Positions 25,901 to 35,363 are shown, counted from the stretch's first letter. The stretch: 64,000 nucleotides of DNA from F22 sp963675625 (GCA_963675625.1 OY776497.1:2170001-2234000); one strand, 5' to 3'. Notes: generated by a model from the letters alone, not told the origin. Program-made: numbers and translations.

Positions 25901-26341
25901 AGTCAGTTTACTCGTCATCTTGGTTTAGTTAGGAAAAAACTAGATGAAATAGGAGTCTCTTACTTGTATTTGGATGGTAAAACAAGTGCTAAAGAGCGTG
26001 CACAATTGGTCAATGAATTCAATAGAGGGGAAACGCGCATTTTTTTAATCAGTTTGAAAGCGGGTGGAGTAGGACTCAACTTAACAACAGCAGATTTTGT
26101 TATTCATCTTGATCCATGGTGGAATCCAGCCATTGAGTCACAAGCGACCGATAGGGCATACCGTATTGGTCAAGATAAACCAGTAACGGTGTATCGTATG
26201 ATATCAAAAAATACAATCGAAGAACAGATTTTGGCGTTGCATGAAGAAAAACGCCTTATGGCAGATACACTGCTTGAGGGGAGTAGTATGGCATCTGAAT
26301 TGACTCCACAAGAATTGCTTCGTTTATTGAGTTCGAAATAA
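22913..26341 (+). CDS. SNF2-family DEAD/DEAH-box ATPase (helicase-like)
   Basis: A 1142-residue protein of the Swi2/Snf2 ATPase group, which moves along duplex DNA using ATP. The ATPase core occupies about 690-1130: Walker A DDMGLGKTLQT near 717-727, the DEAH box near 812-815, GTPVQN near 843, the second lobe with FSQFTRHLGLVRKKL, and motif VI DRAYRIGQ. The first 690 residues have no motif I recognise; similar large proteins in Bacteroides are annotated only as helicases. There is no neighbouring methylase or nuclease, so it is not an obvious restriction or defence component. The 199-base upstream gap contains two short palindromes (22729-22742 and 22888-22899) and a near-match -7 box, TATCTCTG at 22883. 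Confidence 0.9.
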   Translation: MKRYRLIESVIDQLPCEDIPEIVSLAIYQKRLINKDKALHLEQMLEDSYSLFNNDIRLLIRKNITINNSSEYGMVWVCINNEVRLPILEYVFKYTKTAFEFIEWDYQHSDVEALQSVILSMYQYLKYNDCWKQTIKIGVDHLSCLDEVSRKKNDEHLSSLFQAMKQNHTLWAAYIYRYENTMMEYGLIKKLVSEESMDILERIRARKSRQKKDAILKTNDIALMSSLDLTTEKKFIVYRINERHMITPYQHIVEADGLWTPSNRVNLSQFESNSIEGMSSLDKKIADLMAKYPHDSYLKQANPDYLKMLKGKDALYEANLPKQKVDVKSAVVRAMVRKMEFEDKVLRTTISGITLFFDKPITLVEGQTTYVYKPCDGVRELCTIPNQLVSAIIQLKRLEPLPLEVNDAVVQLVKEMSDIQVESDLPLTRPVNHLIQKIDAFNYVVAQFNPRNEGYQCHLLVRPSMKGMVEFAPGKGSEVCLQLHEDQIILIKRQLKAEISLLDGITKRVKELGGYNMDVSNFFLPSNDACLGMLETLHKEKQKIVVEWPRGGIVSRPVQVRTSDVMIKTKSLRQWFEIQVSLKLGNTVLPLDELIHLINTNEKRNYIPLDESTFISITNELKEHLFSLNALLQNKGSKKIISVFSAPILKHYEETGMHLSKCIQLKQILERIAEVGEITPLVPDDLCATLRHYQRVGYEWLSRLYQWQAGACLADDMGLGKTLQTITLLLAQAHKGPSLIVVPSSVIYNWRNEIRKFAPSLHVSLLNKSAKRDQMIRIADVGEVVITSYGLVHTNREAFNEKTWNILVLDEAHVIKNRTSKMSKAVKQLQAKFTLLLTGTPVQNHLAEIWNLFDIAVPGLLGSYKHFTSTFVQPVRTIKNEIQYDRLKLMIQPFILRRVKSQVAQELPLKTEINIYVELSDKERVLYESVRAHALETIDHGTLSMVTALQEINKLRLLSCHPQLVQPKSKVESSKMGRLMEIIECLCQNDHIALVFSQFTRHLGLVRKKLDEIGVSYLYLDGKTSAKERAQLVNEFNRGETRIFLISLKAGGVGLNLTTADFVIHLDPWWNPAIESQATDRAYRIGQDKPVTVYRMISKNTIEEQILALHEEKRLMADTLLEGSSMASELTPQELLRLLSSK

Positions 26342-26371
26342 ATACCAATTGAGCGTTTTTATGATTTTCAA

Positions 26372-26403
26372 TTTGGCTACCTATGAAATAATAAGTAAGT
26401 TTG
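26372..26403 (+). promoter_or_regulatory. Promoter of the DPP III gene
   Basis: TTTG (26372-26375), 20 bases, TAAGTTTG (26396-26403); start near 26409, leader about 34 bases. Confidence 0.65.
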
Positions 26404-26442
26404 CGGTTCGGTTTATACATACAAAGAAAATAAAATCCTTAT

Positions 26443-28416
26443 ATGAACACTCGATTTGCAGATATTGAAATTCTTTCCTACAATGTGGCTGGATTTGATG
26501 CTTTACCCGTAAAGCAAAAAGAATTGATATACTATTTGTCTGAAGCGGCCTTGTGTGGTCGAGATATCTTGTTTGATCAACACGGTGAACTCAATTTATT
26601 GTTGCGCCGTACTTTAGAAGCTATTTTCTTACATTATCAAGGTGATAGAGATACTAAAGCTTTTCAAGCACTGCATACTTATTTGCGTCGCGTATGGTTC
26701 TCTAGTGGTATTCATCACCATTATGGTATGGAGAAGATGCCAATAGATTGTACACCACAAGACTTCAACAAGATGCTGCGTAATACTCCTCTCCAAGTAT
26801 TGCCTATTTATGGTAGCCAGACTATTGAAAATTTGTATCAACAATTGTATCCTTACGTGTTTATACCTGAAGTTGCTGCTAAGCAAGTGAATCAGAAAGA
26901 TGGTGAAGATTTAGTATTGACTAGTGCATGCAATTATTATGGCAATGGTGTGGATCAGCAGGTCGCATCTTGTTATTATAGTCGAATGAAAGCAGGGCAA
27001 GATGAATGTCCGTCTTATGGACTAAATAGTATTTTACGTCGCGGTAAAAACAACGAATTTTACGAAGCTGTATATAAGGTAGATGGACTTTATAGCCCTG
27101 CTATTTCTCGTATAATATATTGGTTGGAGCATGCAAAAAATGTAGCAGAAAACCAGAAGCAGGAAGAGGTTATCTCATTGCTTATCAAATATTACCAAAC
27201 GGGCGATTTGAAAGTCTTTGATCAATATAGTATTGCTTGGGTAAACGATACAGATAGTTATGTTGATTTTATTAATGGTTTTATTGAAACGTACGGAGAT
27301 CCATTAGGCATTAAAGCCAGTTGGGAATCTCTTGTGAACTTCAAAGATAAAGAAGCAACCAAACGTACTGAAACAATTAGTCAGTATGCACAATGGTTTG
27401 AAGATCACAGTCCAGTTAATCCAGATTACAAGAAAGATAATGTACAAGGTGTCAGTGCTAAAGTCATCACAGCAGCCATATTGTCTGGTGATTTGTATCC
27501 GCACACAGCTATTGGTATAAATTTACCTAACGCCAATTGGATTCGTAGTAAACACGGTTCCAAGTCTGTTACCCTAGCTAATATAACCAAGGCTTATCAT
27601 GATGCCTCTAAAGGCAATGGCTTTCTAAAAGAATATGTGATTGATGATGATATGTTGTCAGCCATAGAGACATATGGTTCAATCACAGATGATTTACATA
27701 CTGACTTGCACGAATGTGTAGGACATGGTTCTGGTAAATTATTACCAGGTGTCAGTGAAGATGCATTGAAAGCTCATGGAGCTACAATAGAGGAAGCTAG
27801 GGCCGACTTATTTGCGTTGTATTTTATGTCTGATAAAAAAATGGTAGAACTTGGATTGTTGCCTACAGATGATGCCTACAAACCAGCCTATTATACTTAT
27901 CTAATGAATGGATTGATGACTCAATTAGTACGTATACAATTAGGTGCGATTATTGAGGAATCGCATATGCGTAACCGTCAGTTGATTGCTAAGTGGGTGT
28001 ATGAGAAGGGGCGTGAACAGAACGTTGTTGAGTTAGTGAAAAAAGAGGGTAAAACTTATGTGCAAGTAAATGATTATCTGGCTTTACGCGAACTCTTTGG
28101 TGAATTGCTCGCTTTAGTTCAACATATCAAATCACGTGGAGATTATGGAGCTGCACGAGAATTGGTTGAAAATTATGGAGTTCAAGTTGATACTGATATA
28201 CATAAAGAAGTAATAGATAGGTATGCTGCTCTTAACATTGCTCCATATAAAGGTTTTGTCAATCCTAAGTACACTGCAGTGTGTAGTAAAGAAGGTGTGA
28301 TACAAGATGTTATAGTTAGCTATGACGAGCAATACGATGAGCAAATGTTGCGCTATAGTCAGCAATATGGTTTCTTGAATGATGGCTATGGCAGTCTACT
28401 AAGAGAAGAAAAATAG
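26443..28416 (+). CDS. Dipeptidyl-peptidase III (M49 family)
   Basis: A 657-residue zinc exopeptidase removing dipeptides from peptide N-termini. The M49-specific motif HECVGH, which has one residue more than HExxH, is at about 423-428. The third zinc ligand lies in EEARAD near 449-454, the bacterial form of the eukaryotic EECRAE. There is no signal peptide, so it is intracellular as encoded. Homologues in Bacteroidales are sometimes mislabelled dihydrofolate reductase; nothing here supports that. An AlkD-like gene follows after 9 bases. Confidence 0.9.
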   Translation: MNTRFADIEILSYNVAGFDALPVKQKELIYYLSEAALCGRDILFDQHGELNLLLRRTLEAIFLHYQGDRDTKAFQALHTYLRRVWFSSGIHHHYGMEKMPIDCTPQDFNKMLRNTPLQVLPIYGSQTIENLYQQLYPYVFIPEVAAKQVNQKDGEDLVLTSACNYYGNGVDQQVASCYYSRMKAGQDECPSYGLNSILRRGKNNEFYEAVYKVDGLYSPAISRIIYWLEHAKNVAENQKQEEVISLLIKYYQTGDLKVFDQYSIAWVNDTDSYVDFINGFIETYGDPLGIKASWESLVNFKDKEATKRTETISQYAQWFEDHSPVNPDYKKDNVQGVSAKVITAAILSGDLYPHTAIGINLPNANWIRSKHGSKSVTLANITKAYHDASKGNGFLKEYVIDDDMLSAIETYGSITDDLHTDLHECVGHGSGKLLPGVSEDALKAHGATIEEARADLFALYFMSDKKMVELGLLPTDDAYKPAYYTYLMNGLMTQLVRIQLGAIIEESHMRNRQLIAKWVYEKGREQNVVELVKKEGKTYVQVNDYLALRELFGELLALVQHIKSRGDYGAARELVENYGVQVDTDIHKEVIDRYAALNIAPYKGFVNPKYTAVCSKEGVIQDVIVSYDEQYDEQMLRYSQQYGFLNDGYGSLLREEK

Positions 28417-28425
28417 GAAAATAAG

Positions 28426-29121
28426 ATGAACAATATGATATCACCAACTGATGAGCAATTGCAGGACCAATTGCGTGAAGTCAAAAAGCGATTACGTTTG
28501 AGTATGAATGGGGTGGTTTCTCAAAGTATGAGGGACAAAGGATTAAACTATCGCATTATCTTTGGAGTCGAATTACCACGAATCAAATATGTCGCTTCGT
28601 TTTTTCACCCCGAACATAAACTAGCTCAAGCACTTTGGAAAGAAGATATTCGCGAGTGTAAGATTATGGCTACTTTGTTGCAACCACAAGAAAGTTTTTA
28701 CCCTGAAATTGCAGAGATATGGGTGGAAGATATCAAGTATTTGGAGATTGCAGAGAACTTAGTGATGCACTTATTGCAATATATGGATTATGCTCCACAG
28801 CTTGCTTTTCAATGGTTGGCACGTGAAGAAGAGTTTTTTCAAGTATGTGCCTATTTGTTGATTACTCGTCTCTTGAGTAAAAAGGGAGATATGGAAGATC
28901 AAGTAGCTGGTGAGTTTTTAGATCAAGCAATTTCAGCTGCTTTTGATGAACGATATAATGTACGCCATGTTGCCATAGGAGCCATTAAACGTTTTATGCA
29001 GCATAGTGAGGATCATGCTTTTAGAGTATGCCGTTTAATAGAGCAATATAAGGAGATGGATACGGATTATTCTCACCAGTTGATCCGTCAAGTAGAATGG
29101 GAAGCTGCAGCTTACGAATAG
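28426..29121 (+). CDS. AlkD-like DNA alkylation repair protein (HEAT-repeat)
   Basis: A 231-residue, mainly helical protein resembling the DNA alkylation repair (ALK) superfamily of HEAT-like glycosylases. The pattern YRIIFGVELPRIK, then LAQALWKEDIRECKIMATLL near 65-84 and VRHVAIGAIKRFM near 185-197, fits the repeated helices. The active-site residues of AlkD could not be assigned by eye, so catalysis is uncertain; some homologues bind DNA without activity. It lies 9 bases after the DPP III gene and probably shares its transcript. Confidence 0.65.
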   Translation: MNNMISPTDEQLQDQLREVKKRLRLSMNGVVSQSMRDKGLNYRIIFGVELPRIKYVASFFHPEHKLAQALWKEDIRECKIMATLLQPQESFYPEIAEIWVEDIKYLEIAENLVMHLLQYMDYAPQLAFQWLAREEEFFQVCAYLLITRLLSKKGDMEDQVAGEFLDQAISAAFDERYNVRHVAIGAIKRFMQHSEDHAFRVCRLIEQYKEMDTDYSHQLIRQVEWEAAAYE

Positions 29122-29168
29122 ACGTAAAAGTTAAGGTATAAAAACGAATTTACAAATATAGGTAGTCT

Positions 29169-29200
29169 TTTGGTCAAATCGCTAAAAGATATTACCTTTG
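29169..29200 (+). promoter_or_regulatory. Promoter of fur-purA
   Basis: TTTG (29169-29172), 20 bases, TACCTTTG (29193-29200): a full-consensus Bacteroidota promoter. Start near 29206 leaves a leader of only about 8 bases before the ATG at 29214. Confidence 0.8.
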
Positions 29201-29213
29201 TAAGCGTTTTCGT

Positions 29214-29699
29214 ATGGAGAAAAAAAGTAAGCAGAACGATAAGCCTGGCACGATAAAGGCTGTTAGACAACTCTTTACTGAGTATCTTACTACTCATAAG
29301 TGCAGGAAGACACCCGAGAGGTACGCGATTCTTGAAACGATATATACTATTGATGGACACTTTGACATAGAAACCTTATATCGACTTCTTGAAGAACGCC
29401 AATTTCGGGTGAGTAGGGCTACTATATACAATACGATTCTCCTTCTTTTGAAATGCCACTTAGTACAAAAACATCAGATTGGCAATTCTGCCCAATTTGA
29501 AAAAGCTTACAGAACGCAGTTGCATCATCATTTAATCTGTATGGTGTGCGGAAAGGTTACTGAACGCACAGATGAGGTTATTCATAAAGCGATTTCAGAG
29601 GCTAAATTCCCACGATTTCATCAGTCACAATATGCTTTGTATGTGTATGGTGTGTGTGCAAATTGCCAACGTAAAAAGAGAAATTCGAAGCATAAATAA
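29214..29699 (+). CDS. Fur-family transcriptional regulator
   Basis: A 161-residue metal-responsive repressor. A winged helix occupies about 20-90, with recognition helix VSRATIYNTILLL near 65-77. The dimerisation part contains HHHLICMVCGK (about 103-113) and a second CANC pair near the C-terminus, giving the two CxxC motifs of a structural zinc site. The short basic N-terminus (EKKSKQNDKPG) is typical for Bacteroidota. Whether it senses iron, zinc or peroxide (PerR-like) cannot be told by eye. purA follows after 38 bases. Confidence 0.9.
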   Translation: MEKKSKQNDKPGTIKAVRQLFTEYLTTHKCRKTPERYAILETIYTIDGHFDIETLYRLLEERQFRVSRATIYNTILLLLKCHLVQKHQIGNSAQFEKAYRTQLHHHLICMVCGKVTERTDEVIHKAISEAKFPRFHQSQYALYVYGVCANCQRKKRNSKHK

Positions 29700-29737
29700 G
29701 ATCAATCACAATAAACAAACAATAATAAATTTAGTAT

Positions 29738-31015
29738 ATGAAAGTTGACATTCTTTTAGGATTGCAGTGGGGAGACGAAGGCAAAGGCAAGGTTGTTGAT
29801 GTCTTGACTCCAAAGTATGATGTCGTCGCTCGTTTCCAAGGTGGCCCAAATGCTGGACACACATTGGAATTTGATGGCAGAAAATATGTTCTCCGTTCTA
29901 TCCCATCTGGTATTTTCCAAGGAGATAAAATAAATATCATTGGAAATGGTGTAGTACTTGATCCAGCATTGTTTAAAGCTGAAGCAGAAGCACTGGCTGC
30001 ATCTGGTTTTGATTTAACAAAACGTTTATACATCTCTAAAAAGGCGCACCTGATTTTGCCGACTCACCGCTTGCTTGATGCAGCATATGAAGCAGCAAAA
30101 GGTGACTCTAAAGTTGGTACAACAGGCAAAGGTATTGGCCCTACATACACCGATAAGGTCAGTCGTAATGGTGTACGTGTAGGTGATGTACTTCACAATT
30201 TCGATGAGATATATGCTAAGGCTAAGGCTCGTCATGAAAGCATTTTGAAGAGTTTGGGTTTTGAATACACTCTTGATGAGGCTGAAAAAGAATGGTTTGA
30301 TGGTGTTGAGTACTTGAAGCAGTTTACTTTGGTTGATAGTGAACACACCGTCAATAATATGATGCAAGATGACAAAGCCATTCTTTGTGAAGGAGCACAA
30401 GGAACAATGTTGGATGTTGATTTTGGTAGCTATCCTTTTGTCACATCTAGCAACACTATTTGTGCAGGTGCTTGTACTGGCTTAGGTATCGCTCCTAATA
30501 AAATAGGTGAGGTGTATGGTATTTTCAAGGCCTATTGTACACGTGTTGGAGCTGGCCCATTTCCTACTGAGTTATTTGACGAGACTGGTCGTGAGCTAGC
30601 CGAAAAGGGGCATGAGTTTGGATCGGTGACTGGTCGTCCACGTCGATGTGGTTGGATCGATCTAGTGGCTTTGAAGTATGCGGTTATGATTGATGGTGTA
30701 ACTAAGCTAATCATGATGAAGAGTGATGTCTTGGATGCTTTCCCTATCATAAAGGCAGCTGTTTCTTATAAAATAGATGGAGAGGAAACAAATGAATTCC
30801 CTTATAATATTGATACTGTAGAGGTTGAACCTGTCTATGTTGAGTTTCCAGGCTGGAAAACTGATATGACTAAGATGACTTCCGAAGATGAATTCCCAGA
30901 AGAATTTAATCAATATCTTTCTTTCTTAGAAGAATATCTTGGCGTGGATATTGCTATTGTATCTGTAGGACCTGATCGCGAGCAAACAATTGTGCGTGAT
31001 TCAGAGGCAGAATAA
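29738..31015 (+). CDS. purA: Adenylosuccinate synthetase
   Basis: A 425-residue GTP-dependent enzyme joining IMP and aspartate to form adenylosuccinate, the substrate of PurB in this same window. The N-terminal phosphate loop GLQWGDEGKGK (about 7-17) contains the catalytic Asp, and GPTYTDK follows near 131. Length and motifs match PurA (432 in E. coli). It is probably transcribed with the upstream fur-like gene and followed 27 bases later by the YugP-like peptidase. Confidence 0.97.
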   Translation: MKVDILLGLQWGDEGKGKVVDVLTPKYDVVARFQGGPNAGHTLEFDGRKYVLRSIPSGIFQGDKINIIGNGVVLDPALFKAEAEALAASGFDLTKRLYISKKAHLILPTHRLLDAAYEAAKGDSKVGTTGKGIGPTYTDKVSRNGVRVGDVLHNFDEIYAKAKARHESILKSLGFEYTLDEAEKEWFDGVEYLKQFTLVDSEHTVNNMMQDDKAILCEGAQGTMLDVDFGSYPFVTSSNTICAGACTGLGIAPNKIGEVYGIFKAYCTRVGAGPFPTELFDETGRELAEKGHEFGSVTGRPRRCGWIDLVALKYAVMIDGVTKLIMMKSDVLDAFPIIKAAVSYKIDGEETNEFPYNIDTVEVEPVYVEFPGWKTDMTKMTSEDEFPEEFNQYLSFLEEYLGVDIAIVSVGPDREQTIVRDSEAE

Positions 31016-31042
31016 TAGTATTTATTTATAAAAAGACAGCTT

Positions 31043-31720
31043 ATGGCAATCATGTGGATAATCCTAATTGGCTTGATGATAGTTAGTTTTCTAGTTCAAG
31101 CTCGATTGAAGAATAAATTTAAGAAATACTCCAAAGTTATGCTCCCATCAGGGATGAGTGGAAGGGATATTGCACTCAAAATGTTGCATGATAATGGCAT
31201 TTACGATGTGGAAATTCTTTCGACACCAGGTATGCTGACCGATCATTATAATCCGACGAATAAGACGGTAAATTTGAGCCCTGAAGTGTATGATGGTCGA
31301 AGTATTATGGCTGCTGCAGTTGCTGCTCATGAGTGTGGGCATGCCGTACAACATCAGGCAGGATATGCACCTGTAAAATTAAGAAGTGCTATGGTGCCAG
31401 TGGTGAGTTTTGCTTCTTCATGGGTGCAGTGGATTTTATTAGCAGGAATCTTTACGGTGCAAGCATTTCCGCAATTGTTATTAGCAGGTATTGTGCTATT
31501 TGCTTTTACGACTATTTTTAGTTTTGTGACTTTGCCAGTGGAAATTGATGCTAGTCGTCGTGCTCTTGTGTGGTTGAACAGTAGTGGATTGACCACTAGC
31601 CAGAGCCAATCACAAGCATCCGATGCTTTGAGCGCTGCAGCTTATACATACGTAGTAGCTGCGTTATCATCACTCGCGACTTTGCTTTACTATATTATGA
31701 TCTTTTTGCGTAGAGACTAA
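31043..31720 (+). CDS. YugP-like zinc metallopeptidase, membrane-bound
   Basis: A 225-residue membrane protein of the putative neutral zinc metallopeptidase (YugP) family. An N-terminal membrane segment (about 2-18) precedes HECGHAVQH near 97-105 with the HExxH zinc site. Two or three further hydrophobic segments follow at about 125-145, 147-170 and 200-220. Its function is unknown. It is last in a probable fur-purA-yugP transcript that ends at the hairpin at 31749. Confidence 0.9.
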   Translation: MAIMWIILIGLMIVSFLVQARLKNKFKKYSKVMLPSGMSGRDIALKMLHDNGIYDVEILSTPGMLTDHYNPTNKTVNLSPEVYDGRSIMAAAVAAHECGHAVQHQAGYAPVKLRSAMVPVVSFASSWVQWILLAGIFTVQAFPQLLLAGIVLFAFTTIFSFVTLPVEIDASRRALVWLNSSGLTTSQSQSQASDALSAAAYTYVVAALSSLATLLYYIMIFLRRD

Positions 31721-31748
31721 AAGAGTGCTCTAGCTTATAAATTAAATT

Positions 31749-31788
31749 ACCAGACTGGGCACAAGATATGACTCAGTCTGGTTTTTTT
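31749..31788 (+). terminator. Terminator after the fur-purA-yugP transcript
   Basis: ACCAGACTG (31749-31757) pairs with CAGTCTGGT (31774-31782), followed by six more T's. The 16-base loop region is partly structured. Confidence 0.85.
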
Positions 31789-31923
31789 ATTCAGTGGTAA
31801 CCAACCATCTAGCAATCGTGTATGCCAGATGATGTTCCTTAGTTAAACTTCAATTTCCACATTGAATAAGAATAATTTGGTATGAAGTAAGGAAGACACT
31901 ATAATAGACTAAATGGAAGATGC

Positions 31924-32472
31924 ATGAAAACAAAAAAAGAAATCCGACAAGCTTTGCGTGAGAAAAAAAAAACATACACTGCTGAGGAATTAGAAGCTAA
32001 ATCGGAAATAATAGTTCAACTAGTGATTGCTCTGCCCATATGGCAAAGTGCCCATGCAGTCTTATTATATAATGCGTTACCAGATGAAGTGAGAACGCAA
32101 AAACTGATAGAGGCAGCTTTACATGCAGGTAAGCAAGTCTTTTTGCCTGTAGTAGAAGGTGAACGTTTGCAATTAAGGCGGTATAATGATACGACACGTG
32201 TTGAGCAAGAACCTTTGTTTGGTATTTATGAACCCGTAGGAAAAAACTATCCTGTTTGTCAATATGCCAACATTGATTTGGCTGTAGTACCTGGTATGGC
32301 TTTCGATTCTAAAGGAAACCGTTTAGGTAGAGGAAAGGGGTATTATGACAAGTTGTTACCTAAACTAGATGTCAATACTGTGGGTATTTGCTTTGATTTT
32401 CAATATTTAGATGAGATTCCTACTAATAGTCATGATATTCCTATGGATGTGGTTGTTACAGAAAATAAGTAG
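31924..32472 (+). CDS. 5-formyltetrahydrofolate cyclo-ligase
   Basis: A 182-residue ATP-dependent enzyme converting 5-formyl-THF to 5,10-methenyl-THF in one-carbon metabolism. A basic Lys-rich N-terminus (MKTKKEIRQALREKKKTYT) and the C-terminal signature VPGMAFDSKGNRLGRGKGYYDK (about 121-142) are diagnostic. FGIYEPVG at about 100-107 is the conserved loop. It is transcribed alone on the plus strand and converges on the calcium ATPase gene. Confidence 0.94.
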   Translation: MKTKKEIRQALREKKKTYTAEELEAKSEIIVQLVIALPIWQSAHAVLLYNALPDEVRTQKLIEAALHAGKQVFLPVVEGERLQLRRYNDTTRVEQEPLFGIYEPVGKNYPVCQYANIDLAVVPGMAFDSKGNRLGRGKGYYDKLLPKLDVNTVGICFDFQYLDEIPTNSHDIPMDVVVTENK

Positions 32473-32595
32473 TTAGAACTACTCTTCGAGATCTAATAAG
32501 AGCTAGTAGAGATTAACTCTTATCATTTGTTTATTAGTAATAGGTTACTTGTGTCAAGCAAGAATGTTATATTTCTTCATCGTGATAAAGAAATA

Positions 32596-35358
32596 TTATA
32601 TAGTCGTTTGTCTTTTTCTTAAAAAAAAACGCACTAATTCTCCTATCCAAAGTACGATGGAAGTCAATACAATAATCCAGATCCAATCTAGAAGTTGAAT
32701 AGGTTGTACTTGGAAGGTTTGTTGTCCTATATGGATGATAATAATTTGTCCAATTAATATAATAATCAATACACTTAAAAACATCTTGTCTTTATGTAGC
32801 TGTAGTAAGGCACTACTATTTGTAAATAAGCTGCGTGCGTTAAATATATTCCAGAATTGCATCATGACAAATATAGTAAAGAATATAGATAGTTCATATG
32901 GATTCAAACCATGAACAGTATGATCAAATTTCCATATGCTGGTCCAATCTATGCTTTCCAATGTGTGCATGGTAAAGAAGCCTGTTGCTGAGATGTCATT
33001 GTGATTGAATACCTGCACCAAGGCAAGTAATGACAAGAAAAATAAAATTCCAACAGAGAGAATAATACTTCTCATCTGTTTGTTAATAATAAAATCGTTT
33101 GGTCTACGGGGGGAGGCTTTCATCACTTTAGGTGATGGGGGAAGAGAAGCTAAAGCCATGGCTGCAAAGGTATCCATAATTAGATTGACCCACAACATTT
33201 GTGCGATAGTCAATGGTGAATCCGATCCCATAAAAGCACCCAACAAAACAATTAAACAAGCTGATACATTGATTGTCATCTGAAATAGGATAAATCTCTG
33301 GATGTTCTGATATAAAGAACGCCCCCATAATACAGCTTGCGAAATACTAGAAAAACTATCATCTATAATAGTAATATCACTTGCTTCTTTAGCTACTGCA
33401 CTTCCGCTTCCCATAGATAGACCTACTTGTGCTTGATTAAGCGCGGGGGCATCATTGGTGCCATCACCTGTTACAGCTACAACCTCATTTTGTTGCTGTA
33501 GAAGACGAACAAGCCTTGCTTTATCCATGGGACGGGCGCGTGCGATGATGTCTATGGATGATATTTTGGCTTTAATTTCTTCATCGCTTAAAGCTTCAAA
33601 AGCTGGTCCCGTGATTAATCCTTCTTCTGACTGAAGGCCTATTTGATGTGCAATAGCACGTGCTGTTGCTGGAGTATCACCTGTTACAATTTTTACGGAT
33701 ATCCCTGCTCGTTGGCATGTGGCAATAGCCTCGGGTACATCTGGGCGAATAGGGTCACTAATACCTACTATTCCGAGGAAATTCAAATCATTAATTAGCA
33801 TAGTGTCGCCTGAAATCACTTTTGTATCTATATCATCTAGTACTTTATATGCAAATGCTAAAGTTCGCATAGCTTGCTGTTGGTATGATAACAGATACTC
33901 ATTGAGTGTGCTTTGTGTTAGAGGTGAGTTGCTTTGTTTTTCCAGTGGAATACAATGAGTCAGTAGTATTTCTGCTGCCCCTTTGACATAAAGTACTCGT
34001 TTCTTTAAACTAGGAGAATAAGCTACAGTAGCCATGTATTTACGTTGAGGTGAGAATGGCAATTGTTCGATGATTTCTGTCTTCTCGCGTAGATACAGGT
34101 AAGCTACATGTTGATGATGAAGCCAGATAAGTAAAGCACTTTCTGTCGGATTTCCCAATGGACGTAAGTCCTGTTCATTGCTATCTTCTATATAAGCTGT
34201 ACTATTTAAGGCGATGCTTTCTGTTATAAGTGTTCGTAGGTCGTCTGGGAACTTTTGTAGAAGGATATGGTCTTCGCCTTGAAATAAAGCGTGGACCACT
34301 TGCATTTTATTTTGAGTCAGTGTGCCAGTCTTATCTGTACATATTACAGTCACAGAACCCATAGTTTCACATGCATGCATGCGACGCACTAGATTATTGG
34401 TTGATAACATACGACGCATACTTAGTGCTAAACTAAGTGACACACTAAGTGGAAGTCCCTCAGGTACAGCCACAACGATAAGAGTTACAGCTAGCATGCA
34501 GGTTTGTAGGAAATTGCTACTCAGAGAAATCCATGATAAACCGCTATCAAAGTCAATTAAAAACCATATAGTACGTCCTATAATAATAATGAGTGCAACG
34601 ATATAGCTGGCTCTCGTAATGACTTTACTTAGCCAGTCCAATTGTTTGTTGAGTGGTGTCTTTACAGAATCGTCTATTTGTGTAGCTTGGTATACTTTGC
34701 CATATTCGGTGGCGTCACCAACTTGTGTGACTTCCATGATTGCATGTCCAGTAATGACCATAGAGCTTCTAAGAACTATATTGTTTGGATAAGTTGCTTC
34801 TGCATCGAAATCTTCAGGATGGATACTTTTTCTACACATCAGTTCTCCTGTTAGACTAGACTCATTTACGCATAGAGCCTGTGCTTGGCGTAATAAGCCA
34901 TCTGCAGGGATCTCATCACCTGTGTCAAGTAGAATAATATCACCAACTACAATTTCTGTCTTACGAATTTGATTTACGTGTCGATTGCGCAACACTTTAA
35001 CCAATGATTCTTCGTTGTTTTTGTTTAGTATGTTGAAGGCTTTTTCGGAACGCATTTCAAACCAAAAAGCGACCCCAGTTGCTAATAAAATAGATATAAA
35101 GATACCCAATGGCTCTAGAAATACATGCAGTGGACTATCTTCTCCAAACACGTGATAGAAAGCGATACTGACTGACAATAATAAAGCCACCACTAGAATA
35201 CGAATCAAGGGATCTTCAAACTTTTCAAGGAAGATTAACCATGGGTTTTTCTGTGGAGGAGCAGTTAATTGATTACTGCCATATTGTTTGCGGCTGGCTT
35301 CTACTTCTGGTGAGGAGAGGCCTGTATATATAGATGTATGATGCTGAAACTGTTTCAT
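32596..35358 (-). CDS. Calcium-transporting P-type ATPase (P2B/PMCA-like)
   Basis: A 920-residue P2-type cation pump, most like calcium ATPases. TGE (SLTGELM, actuator domain), the phosphorylation motif DKTGTLT with Asp near 342, and TGDGTNDAPAL in the hinge are all present. About ten membrane segments can be picked out, including the pair near the middle with VVAVPEGLPLSVSLSLAL, whose PEGL is the M4 ion-binding site of this class. An ATG at 35535 would add 59 hydrophobic residues unlike the family; a TATCTTTG promoter directly upstream of 35358 supports the shorter start. Confidence 0.93.
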   Translation of the reverse strand: MKQFQHHTSIYTGLSSPEVEASRKQYGSNQLTAPPQKNPWLIFLEKFEDPLIRILVVALLLSVSIAFYHVFGEDSPLHVFLEPLGIFISILLATGVAFWFEMRSEKAFNILNKNNEESLVKVLRNRHVNQIRKTEIVVGDIILLDTGDEIPADGLLRQAQALCVNESSLTGELMCRKSIHPEDFDAEATYPNNIVLRSSMVITGHAIMEVTQVGDATEYGKVYQATQIDDSVKTPLNKQLDWLSKVITRASYIVALIIIIGRTIWFLIDFDSGLSWISLSSNFLQTCMLAVTLIVVAVPEGLPLSVSLSLALSMRRMLSTNNLVRRMHACETMGSVTVICTDKTGTLTQNKMQVVHALFQGEDHILLQKFPDDLRTLITESIALNSTAYIEDSNEQDLRPLGNPTESALLIWLHHQHVAYLYLREKTEIIEQLPFSPQRKYMATVAYSPSLKKRVLYVKGAAEILLTHCIPLEKQSNSPLTQSTLNEYLLSYQQQAMRTLAFAYKVLDDIDTKVISGDTMLINDLNFLGIVGISDPIRPDVPEAIATCQRAGISVKIVTGDTPATARAIAHQIGLQSEEGLITGPAFEALSDEEIKAKISSIDIIARARPMDKARLVRLLQQQNEVVAVTGDGTNDAPALNQAQVGLSMGSGSAVAKEASDITIIDDSFSSISQAVLWGRSLYQNIQRFILFQMTINVSACLIVLLGAFMGSDSPLTIAQMLWVNLIMDTFAAMALASLPPSPKVMKASPRRPNDFIINKQMRSIILSVGILFFLSLLALVQVFNHNDISATGFFTMHTLESIDWTSIWKFDHTVHGLNPYELSIFFTIFVMMQFWNIFNARSLFTNSSALLQLHKDKMFLSVLIIILIGQIIIIHIGQQTFQVQPIQLLDWIWIIVLTSIVLWIGELVRFFLRKRQTTI

Positions 35359-35363
35359 AATCA

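Noticed and set aside
26443..28416. Dihydrofolate reductase label for the M49 gene
   Set aside because: The protein has the M49 HECVGH and EEARAD motifs and none of the DHFR fold features.
22913..28416. SNF2 helicase plus neighbours as a defence island
   Set aside because: No nuclease, methylase, toxin or phage-related gene lies nearby and the flanking genes are housekeeping peptidase and repair-type genes.
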